A program made the position numbers and the translations under genes. A stretch of DNA of 64,000 nucleotides from Actinomycetes bacterium (lineage in GTDB: Bacteria; Actinomycetota; Acidimicrobiia; Acidimicrobiales; Aldehydirespiratoraceae), in assembly GCA_024276495.1 (NCBI GenBank), contig JAJRXC010000091.1, positions 1 through 64,000 of the forward strand. Direction: 5' to 3'. The notes under the pieces are model-generated. The model ran no database searches and was not told the DNA's origin. It saw only the letters and a program-made list of their open reading frames with translations. How positions within the stretch are numbered: the stretch's first letter is position 1; each line of letters begins with the position of its first letter. Of the stretch, positions 17,516 to 25,806 are shown one piece after another.

Positions 17516-18028
17516 TCAGCGGATGAGCACGACCGAACAGGGGGCGAGCCGCGCGACCTTCGTCGACAGCGACCCCAACAGCCCCTCGAAACGGCCGAGA
17601 CCGTGGGTGCCGATGCACAAGATGTCGACCTCGAGCCGCTTGGCGGCCTCGAGCACCGAGCGGGCGGCGTTCTCGCCCTCCTCGCCGACGACGACCGGGT
17701 CGACCCCGGTGGCCTTCAGCTCGGCGACCAGATCACCGGTCCGATCCGCGACGCAGCGCTTCACGTAGCGGGCCACGACCGCGTCGTCGCCGACCCAGCG
17801 GGTGGGCGGCTGGTCGTCGGCCTGGGACCGCCGGTACTCGGGATCGAGCTCGCGAGCGGTCTCCTCCGCCGTGCTGGCCGCCGCGGACCGCATGTCGTCG
17901 AGCATCTGACGGGGGACCTCGACGACGGTCAAGACCGTGACCCGTCCGCCGTCGCTGGCCAGTCTGGCCGCGATGGCCGCGGCCTTCTCGACGTCGACCT
18001 TGCCGTCGGTGGCGACCATCACATGCAT
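17516..18028 (-). CDS. Universal stress protein (UspA family)
   Basis: A 170-residue single-domain USP. It starts with the family strand VMVATDGKVDVEKAAAIAARL, where the conserved Asp of the nucleotide site is present. It ends with the ATP-binding loop GTHGLGRFEGLLGS (G-x2-G-x9-GS-like) and CSVVLIR. USPs are cytosolic and respond to starvation or oxidative and membrane stress; ATP binding is predicted from the loop. A -10-like TACACT lies at 18070-18065 on the minus strand, giving a leader of about 30 nt. It converges with the ClC-CBS-USP gene and is divergent from the M3 oligopeptidase gene. Confidence 0.9.
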   Translation of the reverse strand: MHVMVATDGKVDVEKAAAIAARLASDGGRVTVLTVVEVPRQMLDDMRSAAASTAEETARELDPEYRRSQADDQPPTRWVGDDAVVARYVKRCVADRTGDLVAELKATGVDPVVVGEEGENAARSVLEAAKRLEVDILCIGTHGLGRFEGLLGSLSTKVARLAPCSVVLIR

Positions 18029-18064
18029 GAGTTCTCACTTGCTCCCGGGAAACGGCGTCGTGTC

Positions 18065-18070
18065 AGTGTA
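18065..18070 (-). promoter_or_regulatory. -10 element of the universal stress protein gene
   Basis: TACACT on the minus strand, about 36 bases upstream of ATG 18028. Unlike most genes here this leaves a leader, in which GGGAGCAAG could serve for ribosome binding. Confidence 0.3.
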
Positions 18071-18141
18071 GAGCGCCTGGCGTCGAGAGATTCTCGAACA
18101 CTGCGGGCTCGGCCGCAACCCGTCGGTCGGCGGCCGACGCC

Positions 18142-18147
18142 TACACT
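18142..18147 (+). promoter_or_regulatory. -10 element of the M3 oligopeptidase gene
   Basis: TACACT is followed by 8 bases and ATG at 18156, consistent with a leaderless transcript. Confidence 0.35.
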
Positions 18148-18155
18148 GCGCGTCC

Positions 18156-19988
18156 ATGACCGGAGCCGACGCCCAATCCCTCTCCCTGCCACCCACCTCA
18201 CCTCCGGCGACGGGTGCCGAGGACATCGGTTGGGACATCGAGGACCTGGTCGACGGTGAAGGTGTCGCCGGTGTGCGGGCGCGGCTCGTTCGGGCGACCG
18301 TCCTCGCCGACGAGTTGACCGCCGAGGCCAAGGGCGCGCTGGCCGACGCCGAGCCGGCGACGATCGCGTCCTGGCTCGACCGGCAGGCCGAGATCGACGA
18401 GGCCGTCCACCGCGCTGCCGGCTACGCCCAACTCCGGTTCGCGACCGACGTGGCCGACCCGGCCCGCGGCGCCCTCGTCGCCGAGGTGCAAGAACGCCTC
18501 GCGGAGCTCGTCGCCGGCCTCGTGTGGTTCGAGCTCGAGTGGCTGGCGCTCGCCGACGAGCAGGTCGCCGCTCTGCTCGACCATCCGGCCCTGCAGGCCC
18601 ACCGTCATCATCTCGAAGCGGCCCGGCTGCGTCGCCCCCATGTCCTCTCCGAGACCGAGGAGAAGCTCCTCGCGACGAAGGCGCCGACGGGACGCGGCGC
18701 GTGGGTCCGGCTCTTCACCGAGTTGACCTCGGCGATCCGCGTTCGCCTCGATGGCGACGAGGTTCCCCTCGATGCCGGTCTGGCCCGCCTCGTGCACCCG
18801 GATCGTCCGGTCCGACGCGCCGCGGCCGAGGCGATCACCGAAGGCCTCGAACCCGGTCTTCGGACCCGGGCGTTCGTCTTCAACACCCTGCTCGCGGACA
18901 AACGAACCGACGACCGGCTTCGCGACTACCCGTCGTGGATCACCGCGTGGAACCAACGCAACGAGGCGAGCGACGAGTCCGTCCGGGCCCTCGTCGACGC
19001 GGTCGTCGCCCGCTACGACCTCCCCCAGCGGTGGTACACGCTCAAGCGCCGCGTGCTGGGCGTCGAGCGGCTCGCCGACTACGACCGGAGCTCGTCGGTC
19101 GCGCGAACCGACACCCACGTCCCGTGGTCCGAGGCGTGCACCATCGTGCGCGACGCCTACGCGAGCTTCAGCGGCGAGTTGGCCGACGTCGTCGATCGGT
19201 TCCTGACCGAAGGGTGGATCGACGCCCCGGTGCGGGACCACAAGCAGGGTGGCGCGTTCTGCGCCTACACGGTGCCGTCGCATCACCCCTACGTGTTCCT
19301 CAACTACACCGCCACGCCCCGAGACGTCCTCACCCTCGCCCATGAGCTCGGACACGGGCTGCACGGCTACCTGGCCCGCCCGCAGGGCATCTTCCACCAG
19401 TCCACGCCGCTGACCCTGGCCGAGACGGCATCGGTGTTCGGCGAGACCGTCACGTTCGAACGCCTCCTCGACCAGACCTCCGATCCCGGCGACCGGTTCG
19501 CCCTGCTCGCCCAACAAGTCGAGGGCAACATCGCCACGGTGTTCCGCCAGGTGGCGATGAACCGTTTCGAAGACGCCGTCCACACCCATCGTCGAGACAT
19601 CGGCGAGTTGTCCGTCGACGACTTCGCCGACCACTGGACCCGCACCCAGTCAGACCTGTTCGGCGACAGCATCGAGGTGACCGACGGCTACCGGTCGTGG
19701 TGGTCCTACATCCCGCACTTCATCGCGACGCCGGGCTACGTGTACGCCTACGCCTACGGTCAGCTGCTGGCGCTGTCCGTCTACGCCCACTATCGGGAGC
19801 AGGGGCCGAGCTTCGTTCCGAGCTATCTGGCGCTCCTGCGGGCCGGCGGATCGATGTGGCCCGAAGATCTCGCCCGGATCGTCGACTGCGACCTCACCGA
19901 CCCGGGCTTCTGGTCAGCAGGCCTCGGCATCGTCGATGCACAGATCACGCGGGCCGAGCTCGCCGCCGAGGCCGCCGGCCGGATCTGA
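18156..19988 (+). CDS. pepF: M3 family oligoendopeptidase (PepF-like)
   Basis: A 610-residue cytosolic zinc metallopeptidase. The zinc-binding HELGH is at residues 396-400 (TLAHELGHGLHGYLARPQG), and the downstream Glu is in LTLAETASVFGET. The M3 fold is mostly helical with the active site in a deep channel, so the substrates are short peptides. The long N-terminal helical region (residues 60-200) matches PepF/oligoendopeptidase F. It has its own -10 at 18142 and probably stands alone. Its last 75 bases overlap the end of the convergent YczE-like gene, which is unusual in this compact but otherwise well-separated region. Confidence 0.9.
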   Translation: MTGADAQSLSLPPTSPPATGAEDIGWDIEDLVDGEGVAGVRARLVRATVLADELTAEAKGALADAEPATIASWLDRQAEIDEAVHRAAGYAQLRFATDVADPARGALVAEVQERLAELVAGLVWFELEWLALADEQVAALLDHPALQAHRHHLEAARLRRPHVLSETEEKLLATKAPTGRGAWVRLFTELTSAIRVRLDGDEVPLDAGLARLVHPDRPVRRAAAEAITEGLEPGLRTRAFVFNTLLADKRTDDRLRDYPSWITAWNQRNEASDESVRALVDAVVARYDLPQRWYTLKRRVLGVERLADYDRSSSVARTDTHVPWSEACTIVRDAYASFSGELADVVDRFLTEGWIDAPVRDHKQGGAFCAYTVPSHHPYVFLNYTATPRDVLTLAHELGHGLHGYLARPQGIFHQSTPLTLAETASVFGETVTFERLLDQTSDPGDRFALLAQQVEGNIATVFRQVAMNRFEDAVHTHRRDIGELSVDDFADHWTRTQSDLFGDSIEVTDGYRSWWSYIPHFIATPGYVYAYAYGQLLALSVYAHYREQGPSFVPSYLALLRAGGSMWPEDLARIVDCDLTDPGFWSAGLGIVDAQITRAELAAEAAGRI

Positions 19989-20717
19989 ACCGGCCACCGA
20001 ACCGCACGCCGGTGAGTGCAGGCCGGACAGTCGGTGGGCCCGCCCGACCCGATGATCCTCGAGGGCCCGCTCCGCCCCGACGACGAGAGAACCGAACGTC
20101 ATCGCGAACGCGATCGTGGCGAAGCCCGCATCCCCGGAGAGCGCGAGTCCGGTGGCGAGCGTCGTGAACTCCATCACGGCCCGCACCGGCACCGGCTTGA
20201 GTCCCCGGTCGCCGAGGGCTTTGATGATCAGCTCGAACGCGCCGCCGGTGCCACCCGATTGGACGACGAGGGCGACGCCCGCGGCGATCCCGCAGGTCCC
20301 GGCCGCGGCGAAGGCGATCCGGGTGGCGAGCGCGTCGGGTGCTTCCAACAGTGGGAGCACGGCGTCGATCGCCACGCCGTTCGTCAGGACCCAGGCGATC
20401 GTCGCGATCCTGGGGCGGCGGCCGAGGAGGGTGGCGAGGGTGAGCAGGCCACCGGCGACGAGCCAGCCGGCCTGGCCGTGGGTGATGCCGAGCTCGCGGG
20501 CCACCGCCGACAACAGCACGTCGTAGGGCGACAGCCCCAGCTCGGCCCGGATCAGCAGGGCGACGCCGCCGCCGAGAATGGCCGACCCCACCAGCATCCA
20601 GAGCCAGGGACGGGCCGGCGCGACGACCTGGCGGGCGCGCCCGGTGGCCACCGCACCCTGGCGGGTGATGGTCAGTCGGCTGCGGCTGTAGGCCCGCTGG
20701 AGAGGGACGAGATTCAC
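19914..20717 (-). CDS. YczE/YitT-like integral membrane protein
   Basis: A 267-residue protein (GTG start 20717) with about five membrane helices between residues 35 and 220. The family signature is ILGGGVALLIRAELGLSPYDVLLSAVA, with GLSPYDVL matching the YczE family. It has a paralogue at 37627-38220. The function of YczE proteins is not settled; some are encoded beside antibiotic synthesis genes. The last 40 or so residues (HRLSGLHSPACGSVAGSDPA and on) are unlike a membrane protein and run antisense into the oligopeptidase gene, so the natural stop may have been lost or a frameshift may lie near 20010-20040. Confidence 0.75.
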   Translation of the reverse strand: MNLVPLQRAYSRSRLTITRQGAVATGRARQVVAPARPWLWMLVGSAILGGGVALLIRAELGLSPYDVLLSAVARELGITHGQAGWLVAGGLLTLATLLGRRPRIATIAWVLTNGVAIDAVLPLLEAPDALATRIAFAAAGTCGIAAGVALVVQSGGTGGAFELIIKALGDRGLKPVPVRAVMEFTTLATGLALSGDAGFATIAFAMTFGSLVVGAERALEDHRVGRAHRLSGLHSPACGSVAGSDPAGGLGGELGPRDLCIDDAEAC

Positions 20718-20855
20718 TTCCCCATTGTCGGGCCTGACGGCTGGTTCACGACCCCGGAATCGAACATCGGGAGGGGTCGTCGGTCACATCTCCCGGCCGA
20801 CGGAAGGGCCCTCCGACCCTGTTCGTGGACGGGCCGGTTGTCGAGCATTGGCGCC

Positions 20856-22103
20856 ATGCAGATGACCGTGGAGCCCATCCCGAACGTGTCCGAACGCATC
20901 AACGAGATTCGCCGGCTCACCGCCCGGATCGTCAGTCGCGAGATCCTCCCCAACGAGAGCATGTTGTGGCGGATGCAGTCGGGGGAGAAGGTGTCGCCCG
21001 CCGACATCGAGGCGGCCGGAGAGGTGCGTTCCCACATCAAGGAGACGGTGAGACAGGCGGGTCTGTGGGCGCCGCATCTCCCCGAGGAGTACGGCGGTGC
21101 CGGCCTCGACTTCCTCGAGCTCGCCTACATGAACGAGATCCTGGCCTACGGGATGGCCGCGGCCCTGTTCGGCGTCGTCGCCCCCAACTCGGGGAATCAG
21201 TCGATCCTGGTCAAGTACGGCACCGACGAACAAAAGGAGAAGTGGCTGCTCCCGCTGATCGACGGCCGGATGGAGTCCGGTTTCTCGATGACCGAACCGG
21301 ACCAGGCCGGGTCTGATCCGCGTTCGCTGAAGACGACCGCGCGTCGCGACGGCGACGAGTGGGTGATCAACGGCCACAAGTGGTTCACGTCGAACGGGCT
21401 GCGGGCCGACTTCTTCATCGTGATGTGTCGCACCGAGGACGTCGACGGCCCCGCCGACGCCAACGCGAAGATGACGCAGATCATCGTCCCGCGGGACACG
21501 CCGGGGGTGCACATCCTGCGGGGCATCAACGTGTGGGGGCGCGACAGCGATCACTGCGAGATCAGGTACGAGGACGTCCGGGTGCCGCTCGACAACCAGC
21601 TCGGACGGACCGGCAGCGGCCACCAGGCCGCCCAGGACCGCCTCGGCGCCGGCCGGATCTACCACTGCATGAACTCCATCGGACAGATGTGGCGGGCCTT
21701 CGATCTCATGGTGGAGCGAATGATGGTGCGCGAGGTCCACGGCGGGTTGCTCGAGACGAAGCAGTTCATGCAGGGGTTCATCGCCGAGTCCTACATGGAC
21801 ATCCAAGCGGCCCGGCTGATGACGATCAACTGCGCCGAGAAGATGGCCGCGGGCCTTGATGCCCGTACCGACATCTCGTCGATCAAGGTGTTCGTTCCGG
21901 CCGCCTACGAGCGGGTGGTGGACCGTGCGATCCAGGTGTGGGGGGCGGCCGGGGTGACCGGCGATCTGCCACTGGCTGCGATGTACCAGGGCGCGCGGAC
22001 GCTTCGGCTCGCCGACGGTCCCGACGAGGTCCACCGGATCCTGATCGCCAAGAACGTGCTGTCCCGCTACCACGCTGGCGAAGGGTGGGATTTCGCCTCC
22101 TGA
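20856..22103 (+). CDS. Acyl-CoA dehydrogenase family protein (ACAD10/11-like)
   Basis: A 415-residue flavoprotein. The N-terminal helical domain has HLPEEYGGAGLDFLELAYMN. The FAD-binding strand region reads GFSMTEPDQAGSDPRSLKTT and VINGHKWFTSNG. The C-terminal helical domain ends VWGAAGVTGDLPLAAMYQG then LRLADGPDEVHRILIAKNVL. The DGPDEVH ending is typical of the ACAD10/11 branch, which handles hydroxylated or branched acyl-CoAs in known members. It oxidises acyl-CoA to enoyl-CoA with electrons passing to ETF. The ATG at 20856 fits the family's N-terminus. It is divergent from the YczE gene over 138 bases and converges with DUF4404. The catalytic base was not assigned. Confidence 0.92.
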   Translation: MQMTVEPIPNVSERINEIRRLTARIVSREILPNESMLWRMQSGEKVSPADIEAAGEVRSHIKETVRQAGLWAPHLPEEYGGAGLDFLELAYMNEILAYGMAAALFGVVAPNSGNQSILVKYGTDEQKEKWLLPLIDGRMESGFSMTEPDQAGSDPRSLKTTARRDGDEWVINGHKWFTSNGLRADFFIVMCRTEDVDGPADANAKMTQIIVPRDTPGVHILRGINVWGRDSDHCEIRYEDVRVPLDNQLGRTGSGHQAAQDRLGAGRIYHCMNSIGQMWRAFDLMVERMMVREVHGGLLETKQFMQGFIAESYMDIQAARLMTINCAEKMAAGLDARTDISSIKVFVPAAYERVVDRAIQVWGAAGVTGDLPLAAMYQGARTLRLADGPDEVHRILIAKNVLSRYHAGEGWDFAS

Positions 22104-22120
22104 TGCCCGCGGGGCGCAGG

Positions 22121-22139
22121 GGCGGGCTCAGAGCCCGCC
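22121..22139. terminator. Strong hairpin between acyl-CoA dehydrogenase and DUF4404 genes
   Basis: GGCGGGCTC-A-GAGCCCGCC is a near-perfect inverted repeat (7 bp of GC stem with a 5-base loop, or 9 bp if closed). It sits 18 bases after the acyl-CoA dehydrogenase stop and overlaps the stop codon of the convergent DUF4404 gene. It is the clearest terminator-like hairpin in the window, although no T-run follows. Confidence 0.4.
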
Positions 22140-22394
22140 GGCGCTCAAGACGTTGGCGATGCGGTTGATCGTGGCGACGAGCGTGACGTGCTCGGTCTGG
22201 AAGCGGGACAGGGCGTCGTCGAGCTGTTCGAAGAGGCCTTCGTCGGCCTCGTCGTCGGTCGTCTCGTCGGTGACCGCTTCGACGCGGGCGACGAGACCGT
22301 CGAGACGGGCCCGATCGTCGTCGGACAACGATTCGCTGCGCTCGATGGTCGCTCGGAGCTCGTCGAGCAGTTCGGGAAGTTCGGGTTCGGACAC
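22128..22394 (-). CDS. DUF4404 family small helical protein
   Basis: An 88-residue acidic protein: PELPELLDELRATIERSESL, then a linker rich in Asp/Glu/Thr, then FEQLDDALSRFQTEHVTLVA and TINRIANVLSAGGL. This matches the DUF4404 pattern of two amphipathic helices, the second ending near a His-containing motif (EH-TL...I..I...L). No biochemical role is known. The GTG start at 22394 sits 6 nt after CACGAT, a possible -10 on the minus strand. It is divergent from the sigma-like gene, and the shared 112-base gap holds three GTGTCA copies. Confidence 0.75.
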   Translation of the reverse strand: MSEPELPELLDELRATIERSESLSDDDRARLDGLVARVEAVTDETTDDEADEGLFEQLDDALSRFQTEHVTLVATINRIANVLSAGGL

Positions 22395-22403
22395 GTCTGC
22401 ATC

Positions 22404-22480
22404 GTGTCACACCGAGGGCGGGTCACGACAGCAGTGTCAGACCCCCTCTGCATGATGTCGGTGTGGCCCGATCGGTGTCA
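22404..22480. promoter_or_regulatory. Three GTGTCA hexamers in the DUF4404 / sigma-like divergent gap
   Basis: GTGTCA occurs at 22404-22409, 22434-22439 and 22475-22480 on the plus strand, spaced 30 and 41 bases. The outer two are followed by C. They could be recognition elements of the adjacent sigma-like protein or of another regulator; this is pattern-based only. Confidence 0.25.
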
Positions 22481-22506
22481 CGAACTTTCCCTACGAAGGA
22501 GACGAG

Positions 22507-23175
22507 ATGAGCGAATCCGAAGACCCTCTCGAATCGACGATGGCGGGTATGGCGGCCGGTGATGCGGCCTTTCTGTTCGTGTTCATCGAGCAGTTCGGGC
22601 CGACGGTGCGCTGGGTGGTCCGACGCATCGTCGAGGAGATGGGTCGTCACGAACTCGTGCGAAACGACGGTGAGCTCGATGGGCTCACCCTCGACGCCTG
22701 CGATGTGATCTTCCTTCGGGCCGGAGGATGGCGCCCCGGCGGGGCCCGCCCGTGGGTCTGGGCCCACAAGGCGATCCGAGCAGAGGTCGCCCGCTCGATC
22801 GGCCATCGCACCGTCGAGCTCGTCGAGGGGCTCGACGACCTCGCCGGCGAGGCCGACTCCCGCAATGGCGGTGCGGTGGTCGACCTGGCCGGCGACGATC
22901 TCGGTGTGTTGATCGGTCGCCATCCGCAGGTTCGGCTGCTCGACGAGGCCATTCGGGCCGTCGGCACCCCCGCCCATCAGGAGATCTACTGGGAGTACCG
23001 GCTTCAGCAGGGCCTCGGCGACCCGTCGCCGGCCGACACCGTCGGTCGGCGCTTCGGTAAACGACCGGCCACGATCCGCCAGATCTGCAAACGCCACGGT
23101 GACCGGGTGTGGGCCAAGGTGTGCGACGACGAGCGGTTCGCCGAGTTGCGTGATCACGGATGGTTCGCGGCGTGA
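22507..23175 (+). CDS. Sigma-factor-like protein (divergent ECF type)
   Basis: A 222-residue protein with GAAGGAGACG as ribosome-binding site before ATG 22507. Residues about 18-40 (AFLFVFIEQFGPTVRWVVRR) resemble sigma region 2 helices. Residues 60-100 (LTLDACDVIFLRAGGWRPGG ... WVWAHKAIRAEVARSIG) resemble regions 2.3-2.4. The C-terminus (PADTVGRRFGKRPATIRQICK) forms a helix-turn-helix as in region 4. Classical ECF factors are 170-200 residues, so this is slightly long with a spacer of Gly/Asp-rich sequence. It would direct RNA polymerase to a private promoter. The downstream small gene starts inside its stop codon (GTGA), suggesting a bound partner, but that protein lacks a membrane anchor. 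A generic HTH regulator is the alternative. Confidence 0.55.
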   Translation: MSESEDPLESTMAGMAAGDAAFLFVFIEQFGPTVRWVVRRIVEEMGRHELVRNDGELDGLTLDACDVIFLRAGGWRPGGARPWVWAHKAIRAEVARSIGHRTVELVEGLDDLAGEADSRNGGAVVDLAGDDLGVLIGRHPQVRLLDEAIRAVGTPAHQEIYWEYRLQQGLGDPSPADTVGRRFGKRPATIRQICKRHGDRVWAKVCDDERFAELRDHGWFAA

Positions 23176-23489
23176 CCGGGCTCGATCCGACGGACGTCGT
23201 CGAGCATCTCGCCCGAAGACTTCGCCGCCTCGGCGCGCCGCATCCGGTGGCCGGGGCGGTTGCCCTCGCGGCGCGGGGAACGACCCGCCTGGCCGCACCG
23301 GAGTTCTCGGCGCTGGTTCGGCTTCCCGTGGAGGTCGTGGGGCGCGCCGAGCGGGGCGAGATCGCGTTCGGTGAGTTGGCGCCGCCGATCGGTGCCGCGG
23401 CGGCGTCGACCGGCGCCGACCTGTTGGCGCTCGCCGATCTCGCCCGGGAGTGGAGCGACGCCCCCTATCCCGAGGTGCCGGATGGCTGA
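23172..23489 (+). CDS. Small HTH-like protein translationally coupled to the sigma-like gene
   Basis: A 105-residue protein starting with GTG at 23172, overlapping the upstream TGA by 4 bases; an ATG at 23160 in the same frame is the alternative. The centre reads TTRLAAPEFSALVRLPVEVV followed by GRAERGEIAFGEL, the pattern of an XRE-like helix-turn-helix in which the second helix contacts DNA. The rest is helical and Ala/Leu-rich. No homologue is recognised. It may act as an anti-sigma factor, co-regulator or antitoxin-like partner of the protein encoded just before it. Its last 25 bases overlap the end of the convergent BrkB-type gene. Confidence 0.55.
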   Translation: MTGLDPTDVVEHLARRLRRLGAPHPVAGAVALAARGTTRLAAPEFSALVRLPVEVVGRAERGEIAFGELAPPIGAAAASTGADLLALADLAREWSDAPYPEVPDG

Positions 23490-24340
23490 GCCGGGTCGGT
23501 CCCCCCGTTGCGGTGGAACCGGGCACCGTCCACCTCGGCACCGATCAACGCCGCGAGGGCGGTGAGGTAGAGCCATGCCATCAGGGCGGCCACCGCGCTG
23601 AGAGATCCGAAGGTCGACTCGATGCGCCCGATGTAGCCGTAGGCGACGCTCAACCCGTAGGTGCTCAGCACCCAGATCGTGGTGCCGACGATCGCCCCGA
23701 CGCTGATGAAGTGATACCGCCCGGTGCGGTGGCCCACGACTGATCGATAGAACAGCGCGAGGGCCGTCATGGTGACGATGATGACGACCGGCCAGCGTCC
23801 GATCGACACGGCCCACCGGTAGGCCCCGCCGACGTTGGCCCGGTCGAGAAGCGGGGGCACGACCACCACCAGCCAGATCATCGACGCGGTCGCGAGGACC
23901 GCCACGAAGCTGAGCTTCATCGCGAAGACCCTTCCCTGGAGCCAGTTGTGCGGGCTCGGCATCTCATGGGCGATGCGGACCGCCATCACCATCGCGTTGA
24001 GGGCGCTCGAGATGGCCCACAACACGCCGAAAAGGCCGAGCGCCAGGCCGATCGTGATCTCGGCATCATCCACCTGGGTCACGTTTTGCAACTGATCGAT
24101 CAGCAGCTCGCCGGCGTCCTTGGGCAGCGCCTCGATGAACGGTCGGAGGTGTGACTCCACGTCCGCGGGCGCCGCCACCAGGCCGTAGACGGCCACCACC
24201 GCGATCATGGCGGGAATCAGGCCGAACACACACGTGAACGCGACCCCGCTCGCCACCAGCATCGTGTGGTGGGCGGTCATGTTCCGGATGAGTTGGGCGA
24301 GCTCGCGACGGGCCGATCGGGTGCGCGTCACGGGATTCAC
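23465..24340 (-). CDS. YihY/BrkB family integral membrane protein
   Basis: A 291-residue protein with about six membrane helices. The hallmark segments are TMLVASGVAFTCVFGLIPAM near residue 28, LFGVLWAISSALNAMVMAVR near residue 105, and the conserved C-terminal SLSAVAALMAWLYLTALAAL with a final GAEVDGA. The family includes proteins once annotated as RNase BN and as serum-resistance BrkB; their true role (possibly transport) is unresolved. It is divergent from cydA across 47 bases and overlaps the coupled HTH gene at its 3' end. Confidence 0.85.
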   Translation of the reverse strand: MNPVTRTRSARRELAQLIRNMTAHHTMLVASGVAFTCVFGLIPAMIAVVAVYGLVAAPADVESHLRPFIEALPKDAGELLIDQLQNVTQVDDAEITIGLALGLFGVLWAISSALNAMVMAVRIAHEMPSPHNWLQGRVFAMKLSFVAVLATASMIWLVVVVPPLLDRANVGGAYRWAVSIGRWPVVIIVTMTALALFYRSVVGHRTGRYHFISVGAIVGTTIWVLSTYGLSVAYGYIGRIESTFGSLSAVAALMAWLYLTALAALIGAEVDGARFHRNGGTDPAQPSGTSG

Positions 24341-24368
24341 CCGACCATGATCGCCCAGCGCGGCACGA

Positions 24369-24374
24369 CAGACT
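24369..24374 (+). promoter_or_regulatory. CAGACT -10-like element before cydA
   Basis: CAGACT lies 13 nt before the ATG at 24388, in the short gap to the divergent BrkB gene. It is one of a set of identical hexamers found just before start codons in this window. Confidence 0.3.
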
Positions 24375-24387
24375 CGGATGCGAGAGG

Positions 24388-25806
24388 ATGGCGACCATGT
24401 CCGTGATGGGAGTGTTGGCGTCGTCCGACGCCCTGTTGCCGGCCCGGAGTCAGATGGCCCTGTCGCTCGGGTGGCACATCATCTTGGCCAGCTTCGGAAT
24501 GGCCCTGCCGGCGATGATCTTCGTCCTTCACCGTCGCGGTCTGAACGGCGACGACGACGCGCTCGAGATCGCCAAACGCTGGTCGAAGATCGGGGCGGTG
24601 CTCTTCGCGGTCGGGGCGGTCAGCGGCACGATCCTGTCCTTCGAGCTCGGTCTGTTGTGGCCGGGACTCATGGAACAGTTCGGCGACGTCGTCGGGTTGG
24701 CGTTCGCGCTCGAGGGCATCTCCTTTTTCGTCGAGGCGATCTTTCTCGGGATCTACGTCTACGGCTGGGGGCGGCTGCCTGGTCACCTGCACTCCCTCAT
24801 GTTGCTTCCGATCATGGCCGCAGGCGTGGTCGGGTCGTTCATGGTCGTCTCCGTCAACGCATGGATGAACGCCCCGGCCGGGTTCTCGATCGTCGACGGA
24901 GAAGTGGTCGACATCGATCCGGTCGCCGCGATCCTCAACGACCACGTCTGGCTCCAGGCCACCCACATGTATCTCGCGGCCGTCATGGTGGTCGGCTTCA
25001 CGATGGCGACGGTCTACGCCGCTCGGATGCTTCAGGGGCATCGCGATCGTCTCCATCGGTTGGCCGCGATCGTTCCGCTCGCGTTCGCGGCGGTCGCCAC
25101 GCCGTTGCAGCCGGTGGTGGGGCACTTCGCCGGCCAGCGCATCGCCGACGACCAGCCGATAAAGCTCGCGGCGATCGAGGTCGTGACGACCACCGAGGAA
25201 CGGGCGCCGCTGCGGCTCGGAGGAATCGTCGTCGACGGGGAGCTGCGGGGCGCGATCGAGGTCCCGATCCCCGGGTTGTTGTCGTTTCTGGCCCAAAACG
25301 ACTTCGACGCCGAGGTGATCGGGCTCGACGCCGTGCCCGAGGACGAACGTCCGCCGGTGGCCGTCGTCCACCTCGCCTACACGATCATGATCGCGATCGG
25401 CACGGCGCTGGTCGGTCTCGTGGCCTGGGGTGTCCTGCGCTGGAGACGCAACGGTTGGGTGGGGATCTTCGAGAGCACATGGTTTCTTCGGGCGTTGACC
25501 CTCGCCGGGCCCGCGGCGATCATCGCGATGGAAACCGGCTGGGTGACGACCGAGGTCGGTCGTCAGCCGTGGATCGTGCAGGGCGTGCTTCGGACCGAGG
25601 ACGCGGTTACCGACGCCGGCTACATCTGGGTCACCCTGACCGTGCTGGTCGTCGTCTACGCCGCGATGACGTTCGGCGTGTTGGCGACCATCGTGTCGAT
25701 GTCGCGACGTTGGCAGGCGGGTGAGACCGATCTCGCGACGCCCTACGGGCCGGCCGCCGACATCGGCTTCGCCGATCCGGATCCCGAACGCGAGGTCGAG
25801 TCGTGA
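24388..25806 (+). CDS. cydA: Cytochrome bd ubiquinol oxidase subunit I
   Basis: A 472-residue membrane protein binding the haems of cytochrome bd oxidase, which reduces O2 to water with quinol and supports respiration at low oxygen or under stress. The axial haem ligands are visible as His30 in RSQMALSLGWHIIL and His193 in LQATHMYLAAVM. The periplasmic quinol loop carries GQRIADDQPIKLAAIE but is short, as in many actinobacterial and firmicute bd enzymes. The GRQPW motif is in TTEVGRQPWIVQGVL. About nine helices fit. The start may be at ATG 24388, 24397 or 24406. It is followed by cydB with a GTGA overlap; no cydDC exporter genes are in the window. Confidence 0.95.
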   Translation: MATMSVMGVLASSDALLPARSQMALSLGWHIILASFGMALPAMIFVLHRRGLNGDDDALEIAKRWSKIGAVLFAVGAVSGTILSFELGLLWPGLMEQFGDVVGLAFALEGISFFVEAIFLGIYVYGWGRLPGHLHSLMLLPIMAAGVVGSFMVVSVNAWMNAPAGFSIVDGEVVDIDPVAAILNDHVWLQATHMYLAAVMVVGFTMATVYAARMLQGHRDRLHRLAAIVPLAFAAVATPLQPVVGHFAGQRIADDQPIKLAAIEVVTTTEERAPLRLGGIVVDGELRGAIEVPIPGLLSFLAQNDFDAEVIGLDAVPEDERPPVAVVHLAYTIMIAIGTALVGLVAWGVLRWRRNGWVGIFESTWFLRALTLAGPAAIIAMETGWVTTEVGRQPWIVQGVLRTEDAVTDAGYIWVTLTVLVVVYAAMTFGVLATIVSMSRRWQAGETDLATPYGPAADIGFADPDPEREVES

